Below are positions 1 through 8,700 of a stretch of DNA of 52,527 nucleotides, one piece after another. A program made the position numbers and the translations under genes. The stretch is from DASTSN01 sp035760665 (GTDB taxonomy: Bacteria > Bacteroidota > Bacteroidia > Chitinophagales > Chitinophagaceae). The stretch spans positions 1 through 52,527 of the forward strand of contig DASTSN010000079.1 of assembly GCA_035760665.1 (NCBI GenBank), read 5' to 3'. Positions within the stretch are counted from its first letter, which is position 1. Every line of letters starts with the position of its first letter. Under the pieces are notes generated by a model. The model was not told the origin of the DNA and made no database searches. It saw only the letters and a list, made by a program, of their open reading frames with translations.

Positions 1-133
1 GATCAAGACTAAGAACGAACTGATCGGTGAAGTGATTGGTCTGCTGCAATCTCCTGCAAAGCGTGTGCTGGCTGCGTTGTTGCACCACCACGAAAAACAA
101 GCAGAAGGCGCAGCTACTTCAGCAGAAGCATAA
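1..133 (+). CDS. rplJ: 50S ribosomal protein L10, C-terminal end (5' truncated)
   Basis: The window opens inside this gene. Reading from base 2 gives about 43 codons ending in TAA at 131-133; the last residues include the stretch LLQSPAKRVLAALL followed by a short alanine- and glutamate-rich tail. L10 forms the base of the ribosomal stalk and binds L7/L12 dimers through its C-terminal helix. The identification rests on this helix-like C-terminus and on rplL following 108 bases downstream on the same strand, the standard rplJ-rplL order. The N-terminal part and the promoter lie outside the window. Confidence 0.85.
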   Translation, partial: IKTKNELIGEVIGLLQSPAKRVLAALLHHHEKQAEGAATSAEA

Positions 134-195
134 AAATTAAAAACGAAACAATAACCTGGCCGGATGGTTTTCAAAAGGCACATTTAATCATCTTT

Positions 196-227
196 CCGCC
201 GGAGCAAAAGCTGAGAAGGCGGTTTTT
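196..227 (+). promoter_or_regulatory. Terminator-like hairpin between rplJ and rplL
   Basis: CCGCC at 196-200 pairs with GGCGG at 218-222, with an inner AGC/GCT pairing, and five T residues follow at 223-227, only 14 bases before the rplL start. An upstream segment (158-164, GGCCGGA) can instead pair with TCCGCC at 195-200, which would break this hairpin. The arrangement resembles an attenuator or a processing site between the two genes. Pairing is read by eye; function is inferred. Confidence 0.35.
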
Positions 228-241
228 AAAAATCAAATATT

Positions 242-619
242 ATGGCAGACGTAAAACAATTAGCAGAACAACTGGTAGGCCTTACTGTAAAAGAAGTACA
301 GGAACTGGCCGATTTTCTGAAATCTGAATACGGCATTGAGCCCGCAGCAGCAGCAGTGGTTGTAGCCGGTGGTGGCGAAGGCGGTGGCGCAGCAGCAGCT
401 GAAGAAAAAACCTCATTCAATGTAATTTTGAAAAACGGTGGTGCTTCCAAGCTGAATGTTGTGAAAATTGTAAAAGACCTGACTGGTTTAGGTCTGAAAG
501 AAGCAAAAGAACTGGTTGACGGCGCCCCGAAACCTGTAAAAGAAGGTGTATCGAAAGCTGAGGCTGAAGATATTGCCAACAAGCTGAAAGAAGCTGGTGC
601 TGATGTGGAAATTGCGTAA
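242..619 (+). CDS. rplL: 50S ribosomal protein L7/L12
   Basis: A 125-residue acidic stalk protein, the usual length for the family. Residues 1-32 form the N-terminal dimerisation and L10-binding domain, about 34-54 is a flexible hinge very rich in Ala and Gly, and about 55-125 is the C-terminal domain that contacts translation factors, with the conserved GLGLKEAKELVDGAPKPVKE stretch. It is present in several copies per ribosome and recruits EF-Tu, EF-G and IF2. It follows rplJ in the same direction, with a terminator-like hairpin in the gap, and a strong terminator follows, so it does not read directly into rpoB as in many bacteria. Start chosen at the only sensible ATG giving the standard N-terminus. 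Confidence 0.97.
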   Translation: MADVKQLAEQLVGLTVKEVQELADFLKSEYGIEPAAAAVVVAGGGEGGGAAAAEEKTSFNVILKNGGASKLNVVKIVKDLTGLGLKEAKELVDGAPKPVKEGVSKAEAEDIANKLKEAGADVEIA

Positions 620-638
620 GCAATTTTTTAAACTCAGC

Positions 639-673
639 AAAAGCCTTGCCCGTTAACCGGGTAAGGCTTTTTT
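639..673 (+). terminator. Intrinsic terminator after rplL
   Basis: AAAGCCTTGCCCG and CGGGTAAGGCTTT form a 13-bp stem with one G-T pair around a TTAAC loop, followed by T residues. The A-run on the left side means it can also serve the converging gene on the minus strand. Confidence 0.85.
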
Positions 674-1670
674 AATTTACCGTAATATAAGGCCTGATTT
701 TTTGATAAACACCTTCATCAATAAGGGCAATGTTTTTCAGCTCTGCTGCCTGGGTATAATTTCCATGCTGGTTGCGGTATTCAATAATCGCATTCGCAAT
801 ATTCCAACTGATGTACGGGTGGGATTGAAGCTCCTCTTTTGTGGCAGTATTGATATGAATCATTTTAATAAGTGCTGACTCCAGCTTCAGGTAAGGCAGC
901 AATTTTTGAAAAACAGAATCTTTTAAGCCATAGGTTTCTTTGATTTGCCCTATCGAGTAAAAACCGCCCAGTTTTTCCCTGAATTTTACGATCCGCCTGG
1001 CTAATACGCTGCCAATTCCTGGAAGTTTCATAAACGCAGCTGTATCGGCTGTATTAATATCAATTGGTGTCAGCTCAGCAATTTTTTTCGAATAGACCGA
1101 TTCGTTTTCTATCGCCGTTTGCGCTCGCCGCTCAGTTTTACTATCGGGAATATTTATAAAAGGATAAAGCCGGGCATAGTCTGCGGCGTTAAGCCCGTAA
1201 ATTTTTTTCAAATCTTCTCTTTTGTAAAAATGACCGCCTTTGGCAAGATAATGTTGAATAGTTTGTATCGTCTTTTCTTTTAGCCCTAATTTTTGCCAGC
1301 CCGCTTCGGACAATGTATTAGGATTAAATGCAAAAAGAACAGGTTGCTGCTCACCGGGCAATGACAATTCAAAAGCATAACTGCTCACCGGCTTTTCATC
1401 AATATTTTGCCCAATTGTATCTTTATCAAAATGGTTGGTTTCAAGACTGCTGATCGCAGTGATCCAGGAACTGTCTGTTGCAGCAGGTTGCATATTTGTA
1501 CGAAAAATTGGAATAGCCGGTATCAGTAACACAATCAGCAATAAAATGACGAGAACTGAAATGCCTATTCGTTCCTTCCTGGTAAAGCTGAAATATTCTT
1601 TAATCCAATTGTTATTTCCCATAAAGCTGTAATCCAAGTTAGCGGATGTATTCATTTCAAAAAATGCCAT
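672..1670 (-). CDS. Membrane-anchored helix-hairpin-helix protein (ComEA-like repeats)
   Basis: A 332-residue protein with one hydrophobic segment near the N-terminus (about residues 36-53, rich in Leu, Ile and Val) and three helix-hairpin-helix units after it: about 110-172, 198-262 (DINTADTAAFMKLPGIGSVL) and 270-330 (HINTATKEELQSHPYI). Such repeats bind DNA without sequence specificity in ComEA and related proteins, and proteins of this layout occur in Bacteroidota, where the function is not established. The start at 1670 gives an N-terminal extension; ATG at 1622 (protein MGNNNWIKEYFSF) just before the basic segment and the membrane helix is an attractive alternative. The gene lies antisense between rplL and rpoB, two genes normally adjacent. 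Identity of the fold is clear; the role (DNA uptake, nucleoid or other) is not. Confidence 0.8.
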   Translation of the reverse strand: MAFFEMNTSANLDYSFMGNNNWIKEYFSFTRKERIGISVLVILLLIVLLIPAIPIFRTNMQPAATDSSWITAISSLETNHFDKDTIGQNIDEKPVSSYAFELSLPGEQQPVLFAFNPNTLSEAGWQKLGLKEKTIQTIQHYLAKGGHFYKREDLKKIYGLNAADYARLYPFINIPDSKTERRAQTAIENESVYSKKIAELTPIDINTADTAAFMKLPGIGSVLARRIVKFREKLGGFYSIGQIKETYGLKDSVFQKLLPYLKLESALIKMIHINTATKEELQSHPYISWNIANAIIEYRNQHGNYTQAAELKNIALIDEGVYQKIRPYITVN

Positions 1671-1712
1671 TTTGGTGGTATTTATGGCTTAATCTTTGTT
1701 GGCAAACTTTTC

Positions 1713-1742
1713 TTGTTCATAAACGATTATTTCTTACCTTTG
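1713..1742 (+). promoter_or_regulatory. Promoter for rpoB (Bacteroidota type)
   Basis: TTG at 1713-1715 and TACCTTTG at 1735-1742 are separated by 19 bases, matching the known Bacteroidota primary sigma consensus (TTTG/TTG, then TAnnTTTG). Transcription from here would start near 1749 and give an rpoB leader of about 140 bases. It supplies rpoBC with a promoter of their own downstream of the rplL terminator. Confidence 0.6.
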
Positions 1743-1804
1743 CCATCCTTTAATTTTGGCCAAATACATTTTGACGTCACAAATCATGATTAAATAGTTG
1801 ATTT

Positions 1805-1842
1805 TCAATGGCTTTTTTCGTTAAGCGAAAACAGGCCGTTGA
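1805..1842 (+). promoter_or_regulatory. Two-tier hairpin in the rpoB leader
   Basis: TCAATGGC (1805-1812) pairs with GCCGTTGA (1835-1842), one G-T pair included, and inside it TTTTCG (1815-1820) pairs with CGAAAA (1826-1831) around TTAAG. It lies 45 bases before the rpoB start. An 8-bp palindrome TGACGTCA (1772-1779) lies further upstream in the same leader. Possible translational or transcriptional control element; function not shown. Confidence 0.35.
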
Positions 1843-1887
1843 CTGATTTTTGCGTCATTGACTCTTTAAAAACCGGTTTTATCGCAT

Positions 1888-4800
1888 ATGTCTTCAACTA
1901 AAATGAACAACAGGATTGATTTCGGTAAAATCAAGCACCTGGCTGAAACACCTGATCTTCTGGATATTCAGATCCAATCGTTTAAAGAATTTTTCCAGTT
2001 AGAAACAACTCCTGACAAGCGTAACATTGAAGGTTTGTTCAGGGTGTTCAAAGAAAATTTCCCGATCACCGATACGCGGAACATTTTCGTGCTGGAGTTT
2101 TTGGATTACTTCATTGATCCGCCGCGCTACACAATTGAAGAATGTATGGAGCGTGGACTGACATATGCTGTTCCCCTGAAGGCAAAACTCAGGCTGAGCT
2201 GTAACGATGAAGAGCACGTGGATTTCCAGACAATTGTGCAGGATGTGTTTTTGGGAAATATTCCCTACATGACACCCCGTGGTACGTTTGTGATTAATGG
2301 TGCGGAAAGGGTTGTGGTATCACAGCTTCACCGTTCTCCGGGTGTATTCTTTGGTCAGTCCATTCACCCAAATGGTACCAAGATCTATTCTGCCAGGGTG
2401 ATTCCTTTCAAAGGCGCCTGGATGGAGTTTGCAACTGACATTAATAATGTCATGTATGCATACATTGACCGTAAAAAGAAATTCCCTGTAACGACACTGC
2501 TTCGTTCTATTGGCTACGAAACTGATAAAGATATCCTGGAACTATTTGGTATGGCCGATGAAGTGCCGGGCGATAAAAAGCACCTGCAGAAATACGTGGG
2601 CCGTCGTCTTGCTGCGCGGGTATTGAGAAGCTGGGTAGAAGATTTTGTGGATGAAGATACCGGCGAAGTAGTTTCCATTGAGCGGAATGAAATTGTGCTG
2701 GAGCGTGATTCCATTCTTGATGAAGAAGCGATTGATATGATCGTGGATATGGATGTGAAGAGTGTGTTTATTCAGAAAGAAGATGTGGGTGGAGATTATG
2801 CAATCATTTACAATACCCTGAATAAAGATACTTCTAACAGTGAACTGGAAGCCGTTCAGCACATTTATCGCCAGTTGCGCGGTGCTGATGCTCCGGATAA
2901 TGAAACGGCAAGGGGTATAATTGATAAATTATTCTTCAGCGACAAGCGGTATGACCTTGGTGAAGTAGGCCGTTATAAAATTAACCGTAAACTAAATCTT
3001 GAGGCGCCGCTGGATCAAAAGACGTTAACCAAAGAAGATATTATCGAAATCATAAAATATCTCGTGCGTCTTACCAACGGTAAAGCAGAGATAGATGATA
3101 TCGATCACCTGAGCAATCGTCGTGTTCGTACTGTGGGAGAACAGTTGTACGCTCAGTTTGGTGTAGGCCTGGCACGTATGGCACGCACCATACGGGAGAG
3201 AATGAACGTAAGGGATAACGAGGTGTTTACACCAGTTGACCTGATCAATGCCCGTACACTTTCTTCGGTTATCAACTCATTTTTTGGTACATCACAGCTA
3301 TCGCAGTTCCTCGATCAAACCAACCCGTTATCAGAGATTACACACAAACGTCGTATCTCCGCGTTAGGTCCCGGTGGTTTGAGCCGTGAAAGAGCAGGTT
3401 TCGAGGTGCGTGACGTTCACTATTCTCATTACGGACGTCTTTGTACGATCGAAACTCCGGAAGGACCAAACATTGGTTTGATTTCCACACTTTGCGTACA
3501 TGCGAAAATCAACGAAATGGGCTTCATAGAAACGCCCTATCGCAAGGTGGAGAATGGAAAGGTGAATATGAAACAACTCAATTACTTGAGTGCTGAAGAA
3601 GAAGATACTGCGAAAATTGCCCAGGCAAACTCCCCGCTTGATGAAAACGGCAATTTTGTGGAAGAAAAAGTGGTGAGTCGAGAAACAGGCGATTTCCCGA
3701 TTTTGGATAAACAAGACGTGGAATTTATGGACGTGGCGCCCAACCAGATTGTAGGGTTGAGTGCTTCCCTGATTCCATTCCTGGAGCATGATGATGCCAA
3801 CCGTGCACTAATGGGATCAAACATGCAGCGCCAGGCCGTTCCGCTCATTCGTCCGGATGTGCCTGTGGTGGGCACAGGGCTTGAAGGCAAAGCTGCCCGT
3901 GATGCAAGGATCCAGATTCATTCAGAAGGAGATGGCGTAGTAGAGTTTGTAGATGCAAACGAAATTCATGTTCGTTATAACAGGAACGAGGCGCAAAAGC
4001 TGGTAAGCTTTGAAGACGATCTCAAAATCTATAAATTAACAAAGTTCATCAGAACCAACCAGGAAACTTCTATCAACCTGAAGCCGGCTGTGAAAAAAGG
4101 ACAGCACGTGAAGGAAGGTGATTTCCTTACAGAAGGATATGCAACTCAGGATGGAGAACTGGCGCTCGGTAAAAACCTGAAAGTGGCGTTCATGCCCTGG
4201 AAAGGTTACAATTTTGAAGATGCGATCGTTATCAGCGAGCGGGTTGTGAAAGAAGATTTGTTTACCTCTGTACATATTTCTGAATACGAACTGGAAGTAC
4301 GCGATACAAAACTGGGCGAAGAAGAACTGACGCCGGATATTCCCAACGTATCAGAAGAAGCAACGAAAGATCTAGATGAAAACGGTATTATCCGTATCGG
4401 CGCCCAAATTAAAGAAGGCGATATCCTGATCGGTAAAATTACTCCGAAAGGAGAGAGTGATCCTACACCGGAAGAGAAACTGCTTCGTGCAATTTTTGGT
4501 GATAAAGCCGGTGATGCCAAAGACGCTTCTCTGAAAGCGCCCAACGGGGTAGAGGGTGTTGTGATTGGCAAAAAATTATTCCAGCGTGCCAAAAAAGATA
4601 AGAATGCAAAAGTTCGCGAAAAAGCGGCACTGGAGAAACTGGAAAAAATTCACGAAAAGAATGAAGCTGACTTGCTGGAAGTATTGCTGGAAAAACTGAC
4701 TACGCTTCTGAAAGATCATGTTTCAACAGGGGTGTCAAACAATTTCGGCGAAGTGCAGATTGGCAAAGGCGCCAAATTCACGGCGAAAAACCTCGCAGGA

Positions 4801-5691
4801 CTTGATTATCAAAACATCAACCCGCTGGGGTGGACAGGGGATAAGAAAACCGACGACCAGATCAATACGCTCCTGCACAATTATAACATTAAGTATAATG
4901 AAGAGTTAGGTCGTTACAAGCGGGAGAAATTCAATATTTCAATCGGTGACGAATTGCCTGCCGGCGTATTAAAACTCGCAAAGGTTTACCTGGCGGTAAA
5001 ACGGAAACTGAAAGTGGGTGATAAAATGGCGGGACGCCACGGTAACAAAGGTATTGTTGCCAAAATTGTGCGGCAGGAAGACATGCCGTTCCTCGAAGAT
5101 GGAACACCCGTTGACATTGTATTGAATCCGCTGGGTGTACCCAGTCGTATGAACCTTGGACAGATTTACGAAACGGTGCTCGGATGGGCTGGTCAAAAAC
5201 TGGGCGTAAAATTTGCTACGCCAATCTTTGACGGTGCAACTACCGAAGAGATAGCCGAATACTGCGAGAAAGCGGGTATCCCCAAGTTTGGTCACACTTA
5301 CCTGTACGATGGTGAAACCGGTGAACGCTTCCACCAAAGAGCAACCGTTGGTGTTATCTATATGATCAAATTGCACCACATGGTGGATGATAAAATGCAC
5401 GCCAGGAGCATTGGCCCCTACAGTCTCATTACGCAACAGCCGTTGGGTGGTAAAGCCCAGTTTGGTGGTCAGCGTTTTGGTGAGATGGAGGTTTGGGCAC
5501 TGGAGGCTTATGGTGCATCCAACATCCTGCAGGAACTGCTTACAATCAAATCTGATGATATTATTGGACGGGCAAAAACGTACGAAAGCATCGTCAAAGG
5601 TGATAATATCCCCAGGGCTGGTATTCCCGAATCGTTCAATGTACTGGTGCATGAATTAAGAGGCCTTGGGCTGGATCTGAAATTTGAATAA
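1888..5691 (+). CDS. rpoB: DNA-directed RNA polymerase subunit beta
   Basis: A 1267-residue beta subunit, normal for Bacteroidota. It forms one pincer of RNA polymerase and part of the active centre. The rifampicin-binding region is intact at about residues 467-495 (SQLSQFLDQTNPLSE, THKRRISALGPGGLSRERA) with the sensitive-type Asp, His and Ser at the sites where resistance changes are usual. The strongly conserved GDKMAGRHGNKG is at about 1044-1055, and the C-terminus carries the conserved ESFNVLVHELRGLGLDLK clamp segment. The ATG at 1888 follows a 140-base leader with its own promoter and a hairpin. rpoC follows 106 bases downstream, with no terminator seen between, so the two are probably co-transcribed. 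Confidence 0.99.
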   Translation: MSSTKMNNRIDFGKIKHLAETPDLLDIQIQSFKEFFQLETTPDKRNIEGLFRVFKENFPITDTRNIFVLEFLDYFIDPPRYTIEECMERGLTYAVPLKAKLRLSCNDEEHVDFQTIVQDVFLGNIPYMTPRGTFVINGAERVVVSQLHRSPGVFFGQSIHPNGTKIYSARVIPFKGAWMEFATDINNVMYAYIDRKKKFPVTTLLRSIGYETDKDILELFGMADEVPGDKKHLQKYVGRRLAARVLRSWVEDFVDEDTGEVVSIERNEIVLERDSILDEEAIDMIVDMDVKSVFIQKEDVGGDYAIIYNTLNKDTSNSELEAVQHIYRQLRGADAPDNETARGIIDKLFFSDKRYDLGEVGRYKINRKLNLEAPLDQKTLTKEDIIEIIKYLVRLTNGKAEIDDIDHLSNRRVRTVGEQLYAQFGVGLARMARTIRERMNVRDNEVFTPVDLINARTLSSVINSFFGTSQLSQFLDQTNPLSEITHKRRISALGPGGLSRERAGFEVRDVHYSHYGRLCTIETPEGPNIGLISTLCVHAKINEMGFIETPYRKVENGKVNMKQLNYLSAEEEDTAKIAQANSPLDENGNFVEEKVVSRETGDFPILDKQDVEFMDVAPNQIVGLSASLIPFLEHDDANRALMGSNMQRQAVPLIRPDVPVVGTGLEGKAARDARIQIHSEGDGVVEFVDANEIHVRYNRNEAQKLVSFEDDLKIYKLTKFIRTNQETSINLKPAVKKGQHVKEGDFLTEGYATQDGELALGKNLKVAFMPWKGYNFEDAIVISERVVKEDLFTSVHISEYELEVRDTKLGEEELTPDIPNVSEEATKDLDENGIIRIGAQIKEGDILIGKITPKGESDPTPEEKLLRAIFGDKAGDAKDASLKAPNGVEGVVIGKKLFQRAKKDKNAKVREKAALEKLEKIHEKNEADLLEVLLEKLTTLLKDHVSTGVSNNFGEVQIGKGAKFTAKNLAGLDYQNINPLGWTGDKKTDDQINTLLHNYNIKYNEELGRYKREKFNISIGDELPAGVLKLAKVYLAVKRKLKVGDKMAGRHGNKGIVAKIVRQEDMPFLEDGTPVDIVLNPLGVPSRMNLGQIYETVLGWAGQKLGVKFATPIFDGATTEEIAEYCEKAGIPKFGHTYLYDGETGERFHQRATVGVIYMIKLHHMVDDKMHARSIGPYSLITQQPLGGKAQFGGQRFGEMEVWALEAYGASNILQELLTIKSDDIIGRAKTYESIVKGDNIPRAGIPESFNVLVHELRGLGLDLKFE

Positions 5692-5797
5692 GATCCGGGA
5701 AGGATTGTAACCAATGGGTTGAAAAACTAAAGTTCTTTTTGAAAAAATAATTTACCTGCGGCACATTGCCAGGATTCAAAGCAAAAGCTAAAAAAAT

Positions 5798-8700
5798 ATG
5801 GCTATCAAAAAAGAAAATCGTCCGAAAGCCACGTTTTCCAAAATTACAATCGGGTTGGCTTCGCCTGATAATATTCTTGAAAGAAGCTATGGTGAGGTTT
5901 TAAAGCCGGAAACCATCAACTATCGTACGTATAAGCCTGAGCGTGATGGCTTGTTTTGCGAGAGAATATTTGGACCAGTTAAAGATTATGAATGCGCCTG
6001 TGGTAAGTATAAGCGCATCCGTTACAAGGGTATTGTGTGCGACAGGTGCGGGGTGGAGGTTACTGAAAAGAAAGTGCGCCGCGAAAGAATGGGGCATATA
6101 AAGCTGGTTGTTCCTGTCGTACATATTTGGTACTTCAAATCCTTACCAAATAAAATTGGCTACCTGTTGGGGGTGAGCTCCAAAAAACTGGAGAGCATTA
6201 TCTATTACGAAAGATTTGTCGTAATACAGTCAGGTATCAGGGCTGACAAAGGCCAGAACCCCGGAGATTTGCTGACGGAGGAAGAATACCTGGAAATTCT
6301 GGATACGCTGCCAAAAGATAACCAGTATTTGCCGGATGATGATCCCAATAAGTTCATTGCCAAAATGGGTGCCGAGGCAGTTCACGACATGCTGGCCCGT
6401 ATTGATTTGGACCAGCTGTCCTTCGATCTTCGGAATGCAGCTGCTACAGAAACTTCGCAACAGCGTAAAGCCGATGCACTCAAGCGTTTAAGTGTGGTGG
6501 AGGCTTTCCGTGATGCCAATACGCGAATCACTAACCGCCCTGAATGGATGGTGATGCAATACATTCCGGTTATTCCGCCGGAACTGCGTCCCCTGGTTCC
6601 GCTGGATGGCGGACGTTTCGCTTCCTCAGATCTTAATGATTTATATCGCCGGGTTATTATCCGCAATAATCGTTTGAAAAGATTGCTGGAGATTAAAGCT
6701 CCGGAGGTAATCCTACGCAACGAAAAACGTATGCTGCAGGAAGCGGTTGACAGTCTTTTTGACAATTCCAGAAAATCCAATGCTGTTAAAGCAGAGGGTG
6801 GACGTGCATTGAAATCACTTTCTGACGTATTGAAAGGTAAACAAGGCCGTTTCCGCCAGAACCTGCTGGGTAAACGTGTCGACTATTCAGGCCGTTCCGT
6901 TATCGTAGTAGGTCCTGAACTGAAGCTTCACGAATGTGGCTTGCCGAAGGATATGGCTGCAGAATTGTTTAAGCCGTTTATTATTCGTAAACTGATTGAA
7001 AGAGGTATTGTAAAAACAGTAAAATCCGCCAGAAAACTGGTCGATAAAAAGGAAGCTGTTGTATGGGATATTTTAGAAAATATCCTGAAAGGTCACCCGG
7101 TGATGTTAAACCGTGCTCCGACATTGCACCGTTTGTCTATTCAGGCATTTCAGCCCAAACTTATAGAAGGTAAAGCTATTCAGCTTCACCCGCTCGTGTG
7201 CTCCGCTTTCAACGCCGACTTTGACGGTGACCAGATGGCTGTACACGTACCTCTAAGCAGTGCGGCAATTCTGGAGGCACAATTATTAATGCTGGCTTCC
7301 CACAACATCCTGAACCCGCAAAACGGACAACCGATTACGCTGCCTTCGCAGGACATGGTGCTTGGTTTGTACTATATTTCCAAGGGCAGAAAGTCAACTG
7401 AAACCGAAAAGGTGAAGGGTGAGGGAATGGTGTTTTACAGTGCCGAGGAAGTGATCATTGCCTACAATGAAAGCAAAGTGGATTTGCACGCCTTTATTAA
7501 GGTCAAAACTAATATCCGCAACAGGGATGGCTTGCTGGAGCATAAGTTGATTGAAACTACCGTTGGCCGGGTGATCTTTAACCAATTTGTACCAGTCGAA
7601 GTTGGCTTCGTTAATGCGGTACTGACGAAGAAAAATCTTCGTGAGATTATTGGTGATATCATTGAAATTACGAATGTTCCAAAAACGGCTAAATTCCTGG
7701 ATGACATCAAGCAACTTGGATTCCGCATGGCCTTCCAGGGTGGGCTTTCATTCAATATCAATGACCTGATAATACCGGAAATTAAGGAAGAGTTGCTGGA
7801 GAATGCAAAAGGTGAAGTGGATGAAGTGTGGGATAACTACAACATGGGGTTGATCACCAACAACGAACGATATAACCAGATCGTTGATATCTGGAGCCGT
7901 GTAGATACACGCATCACTGAAACATTAATTCGTGAATTAAGTAATGATAAGCAGGGTTTCAACTCGGTATACATGATGCTTGATTCAGGTGCCCGTGGTT
8001 CCAAGCAGCAGATTAAACAGCTGGCTGGTATGCGGGGATTGATGGCAAAACCGAGGAAATCAGGCTCTACCGGATCGGAGATTATTGAAAACCCGATTCT
8101 TTCCAACTTCAAAGGCGGTCTGAACGTGTTGGATTACTTTATCTCCACGCACGGTGCCCGTAAAGGTTTGGCCGATACGGCCCTGAAAACCGCCGATGCC
8201 GGTTACCTTACCCGCCGTCTTGTGGATGTAGCGCAGGACGTTGTGATAACGGAAGAAGATTGTGGCACATTACGCGGTATTGCTACTTCAGCATTAAAAG
8301 ACAATGAAGACATCATTGAACCGCTGGCCGATAGAATCGAAGGGCGTACATCTTTACACGATGTTTATAATCCGCAAACCGATGAATTGATAGTTGCGGG
8401 AGGTGAAGAAATTACTGCAAATATTGCCAAGCGGATTGAAGACGCAGGTATTGAAACGGTTGAAATCCGTTCTGTGCTCACCTGCGAAAGTAAGCGGGGC
8501 GTATGTGTAAAATGTTATGGTAAAAATCTTGCATCAGGTGCACTTGCGCAAAATGGTGACGCTGTAGGTATCATTGCTGCACAATCCATTGGTGAGCCCG
8601 GTACTCAGCTTACACTGCGTACCTTCCACGTGGGTGGTGTGGCAGGTTCTGCAACGGTAGATTCAACACTGACGGCTAAATTCGACGGTACCATTCAATT

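Noticed and set aside
242..582. Antisense frame over rplL rich in Ala, Ser and Pro
   Set aside because: It only reflects the Ala/Gly-rich hinge codons of rplL.
4969..5652. Long open frame antisense to rpoB (227 codons)
   Set aside because: It mirrors a strongly conserved gene, has no family features and no promoter-like box; it is explained by codon usage of rpoB.
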